Assembly: GCF_000227135.1 (NCBI RefSeq) | Contig: NC_018256.1 | Coordinates: 127,969 to 191,968 of the forward strand | Direction: 5' to 3' | DNA length: 64,000 nt | From: Leishmania donovani | Lineage: Eukaryota; Euglenozoa; Kinetoplastea; Trypanosomatida; Trypanosomatidae | In this document: one piece after another, positions 62,494 to 64,000 of the stretch | Layout: every line of letters begins with the position of its first letter | Position numbering within the stretch: position 1 is the first letter of the stretch | The notes under the pieces: generated by a model | What the model saw: the letters and a program-made list of their open reading frames with translations, nothing else | The model's database searches: none | Told to the model about the DNA's origin: nothing | Made by a program: the position numbers and the translations under genes

Positions 62494-63160
62494 GGCTGCG
62501 GTGCAAAGGTCTGGAGGAGGGGGCGCCAGGTAGAACCAAAAGAAGAATACGAGAGAGAGACACGGACAGTGGCAGCCCGTGACGGACGTATTCAATGTGA
62601 AGCGAAGAAGAGTAGCGATGCGCTCGCTGATCAAGCTGCGACGGAGAACACGACGGGCGGACAAGAGGGGCTATCACAACACCAACGACAGAAAGAAAAC
62701 GGGGGACGAGCACGGGGCGCCGATGGAGGGGAGGCGTGTGTCTCGCGTTGGCAGCAAAGAAAAGAAGGAGAAGGGGGTAGAAAAAAAAGCAAAAAGATGC
62801 AGCGCGGATGTGGAAGATCTGCAGAAGCGTGTGCGTGTGTGTGGAGGTGGCGATAGTACGGTGGGGCAAGGACGAGGCAGAGGAAGAGATGATAATGGCA
62901 ATAAAAGGGGTAGGGCAGCAGCTCGGCGTTTGATACAAAGGCGAAGGCTGCGTGGAGAAGGTGCTCCAAGTTCTGCGGACAGGCACACGCCGAGAGACAG
63001 AGGCAGAGAGCGCAAGAGCCAAGTTAGTAATGATGGAGAGGTTGACACGCCTCCCCCGCCGCACTCGTGCCTGCATGTTGTTGCCCTCGGGTCCTTTCGA
63101 TTACGTGCTTCTCCTGATATGTTGGGCGCGTTCCGCGCGACATAATTTTGGAACGCGCCT
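62494..63160. other. Spacer upstream of ADF/cofilin
   Basis: Holds the cofilin splice signal and a second purine tract at 62860-62910. Nothing else recognised. Confidence 0.7.
62742..62796 (-). promoter_or_regulatory. Candidate trans-splice signal for ADF/cofilin
   Basis: A long T/C-rich tract on the coding strand (complement of 62756-62796) followed by the first AG at 62742-62743, about 250 bases before the cofilin ATG. Confidence 0.4.
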
Positions 63161-64000
63161 TCAGCTCAAGCCTAGAAGGCCGCGCACGAAGCCAGTAGAA
63201 GAGCTCATGGGCAACGAGCAGATGGGCGCCGGCGGCAGTTGCTGCCATGATGGTGGCGTCGGTGGTGCCACCGCCAAAGGATCGACCGGCGGCTCGTCGT
63301 CAGGCCGTCGCACAAGTCCGTCCGTGGGCTCGGCGCTCGACGCCGTGTCGGAGGCGTGCGGGTAGCCGACATAAGCGATTCCCGAGCTATGCACGTACAT
63401 CACTGCCAACAGGCCAGCACCCTCGTAGCGGAGGTGGGGGACAGGCGCCATGCGGCCGGCGGTGGTGGCCGCTGCAAACTGCCTGTCCTTAAGCCCATCA
63501 TCCATTTGGAGGAGCAGCGGAGGCTGCAACCATGCAGGCCCCTCTTCCCCCTCGAGCCCTTCACGGGTAACGGTCACCGTTGATGACTCCTCCTCGACGC
63601 CTAACAAGAGCGCCGGATGCGCTGGCCCATCTGCATCCTCGCTAGCGCGCTGAGTCTTGCGCCCAAGCTGCCGGCGGCCTTCAGCGGCGGCGGCATCTCT
63701 GCTTGCTTGTAGCGCCTCGACGGTGAGCCTGCTGCTGTCCTCCTCGAACCCCAGAGGCGGGTAGTCGATCAGAGCTGCAGGCGGCGCATCGCCATAAGAC
63801 ACGTCGGCCCAAAAGCTGAGGACACTCGACAGCGTCTGCCCTGGCGCTGCAGCCTGCATGTAGCGCTGACGCAGCCGCCGTGCCGCGGTCACCTTCTCCT
63901 CGAGCGCCGATAGGCGCCGCACCGTGACAGCAGCGCAGAATCCCTGTGTCTCCTTCAGAGCTGCCGGGACAGCCGTCCGCTGCACAGTGTGGGATGGGTA
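63161..64000 (-). CDS. Hypothetical protein, 3' part only (5' end beyond window)
   Basis: The frame is open from the right edge of the window to a TGA at 63161-63163. No ATG lies near the edge (a GTG is at 63983-63985), so the start is outside and 279 residues are visible. The sequence begins with a helical, Ala/Arg-rich stretch (LSALEEKVTAARRLRQRY), then VLSFWADVSYGDAP and DYPPLGFEEDSSRLTVEALQ. It ends with a compact-looking block, VPHLRYEGAGLLAVMYVHSS and IAYVGYPH, before a Pro-rich tail. No family recognised. Coding status rests on the long open frame, codon bias like its neighbours, and strand agreement. Confidence 0.65.
   Translation of the reverse strand, partial: YPSHTVQRTAVPAALKETQGFCAAVTVRRLSALEEKVTAARRLRQRYMQAAAPGQTLSSVLSFWADVSYGDAPPAALIDYPPLGFEEDSSRLTVEALQASRDAAAAEGRRQLGRKTQRASEDADGPAHPALLLGVEEESSTVTVTREGLEGEEGPAWLQPPLLLQMDDGLKDRQFAAATTAGRMAPVPHLRYEGAGLLAVMYVHSSGIAYVGYPHASDTASSAEPTDGLVRRPDDEPPVDPLAVAPPTPPSWQQLPPAPICSLPMSSSTGFVRGLLGLS

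Noticed and set aside
1..64000. CRISPR arrays, bacterial-type operons or riboswitches
   Set aside because: No regularly spaced repeats with unique spacers; gene content and layout are eukaryotic (kinetoplastid).

Overview
This window looks like a piece of a Leishmania nuclear chromosome. All 16 protein-coding genes I can support lie on the minus strand, none shows an intron, and they are separated by long GC-rich spacers full of (GT)n/(CA)n repeats. On the coding strand these spacers carry long polypyrimidine tracts. This is the layout of one trypanosomatid polycistronic unit, in which mRNAs are separated by coupled trans-splicing and polyadenylation. SIDER2-type retroposons point to Leishmania rather than Trypanosoma. 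The co-occurrence of an ADF/cofilin gene and an XRCC3-like RAD51 paralogue suggests the region of Leishmania chromosome 29, but that is recalled synteny, not something computed here.

Layout in window order (transcription runs right to left): a very large CaMKK-like protein kinase (186-4838); an RPGRIP1L-like coiled-coil/C2 ciliary protein (6541-9468); a SIDER2 copy with an assembly gap (about 10176-10845); SF3b4 splicing factor (11154-11936); RNA polymerase II subunit RPB4 (12821-13321); a low-complexity hypothetical (13942-15678); a CCCH zinc-finger protein (16732-17946); a probable mitochondrial PPR protein (19252-20946); a 5 kb gene-poor interval holding degenerate coding remnants that look like an ingi/L1Tc-clade retrotransposon relic (21840-25960); a membrane-anchored Shewanella-like phosphatase relative with broken catalytic motifs (25973-27112); a RAD51 paralogue (28133-30082); a second SIDER2 copy (31091-31746); a coiled-coil protein (33350-35602); a glycine-zipper protein (39536-40891); a small basic hypothetical (42442-43398); a multi-spanning membrane protein (44797-45891); an F-box/TPR protein related to plant ETO1 (51341-55300); ADF/cofilin (62074-62493); and the 3' part of an unknown gene cut by the window edge (63161-64000).

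The genes share no obvious pathway, as is usual for trypanosomatid units. Several belong to nuclear gene expression (RPB4, SF3b4, CCCH) or DNA repair (RAD51 paralogue). About 57% of the window is non-coding. The points most worth follow-up are the two SIDER2 copies, which read as identical outside one homopolymer and gap and lie in direct orientation about 21 kb apart; the retrotransposon relic; the predicted pseudophosphatase; the RPGRIP1L candidate; the F-box/ETO1-like protein; a perfect 17-bp hairpin; and unusually long gene-free intervals (6.8 and 5.4 kb).
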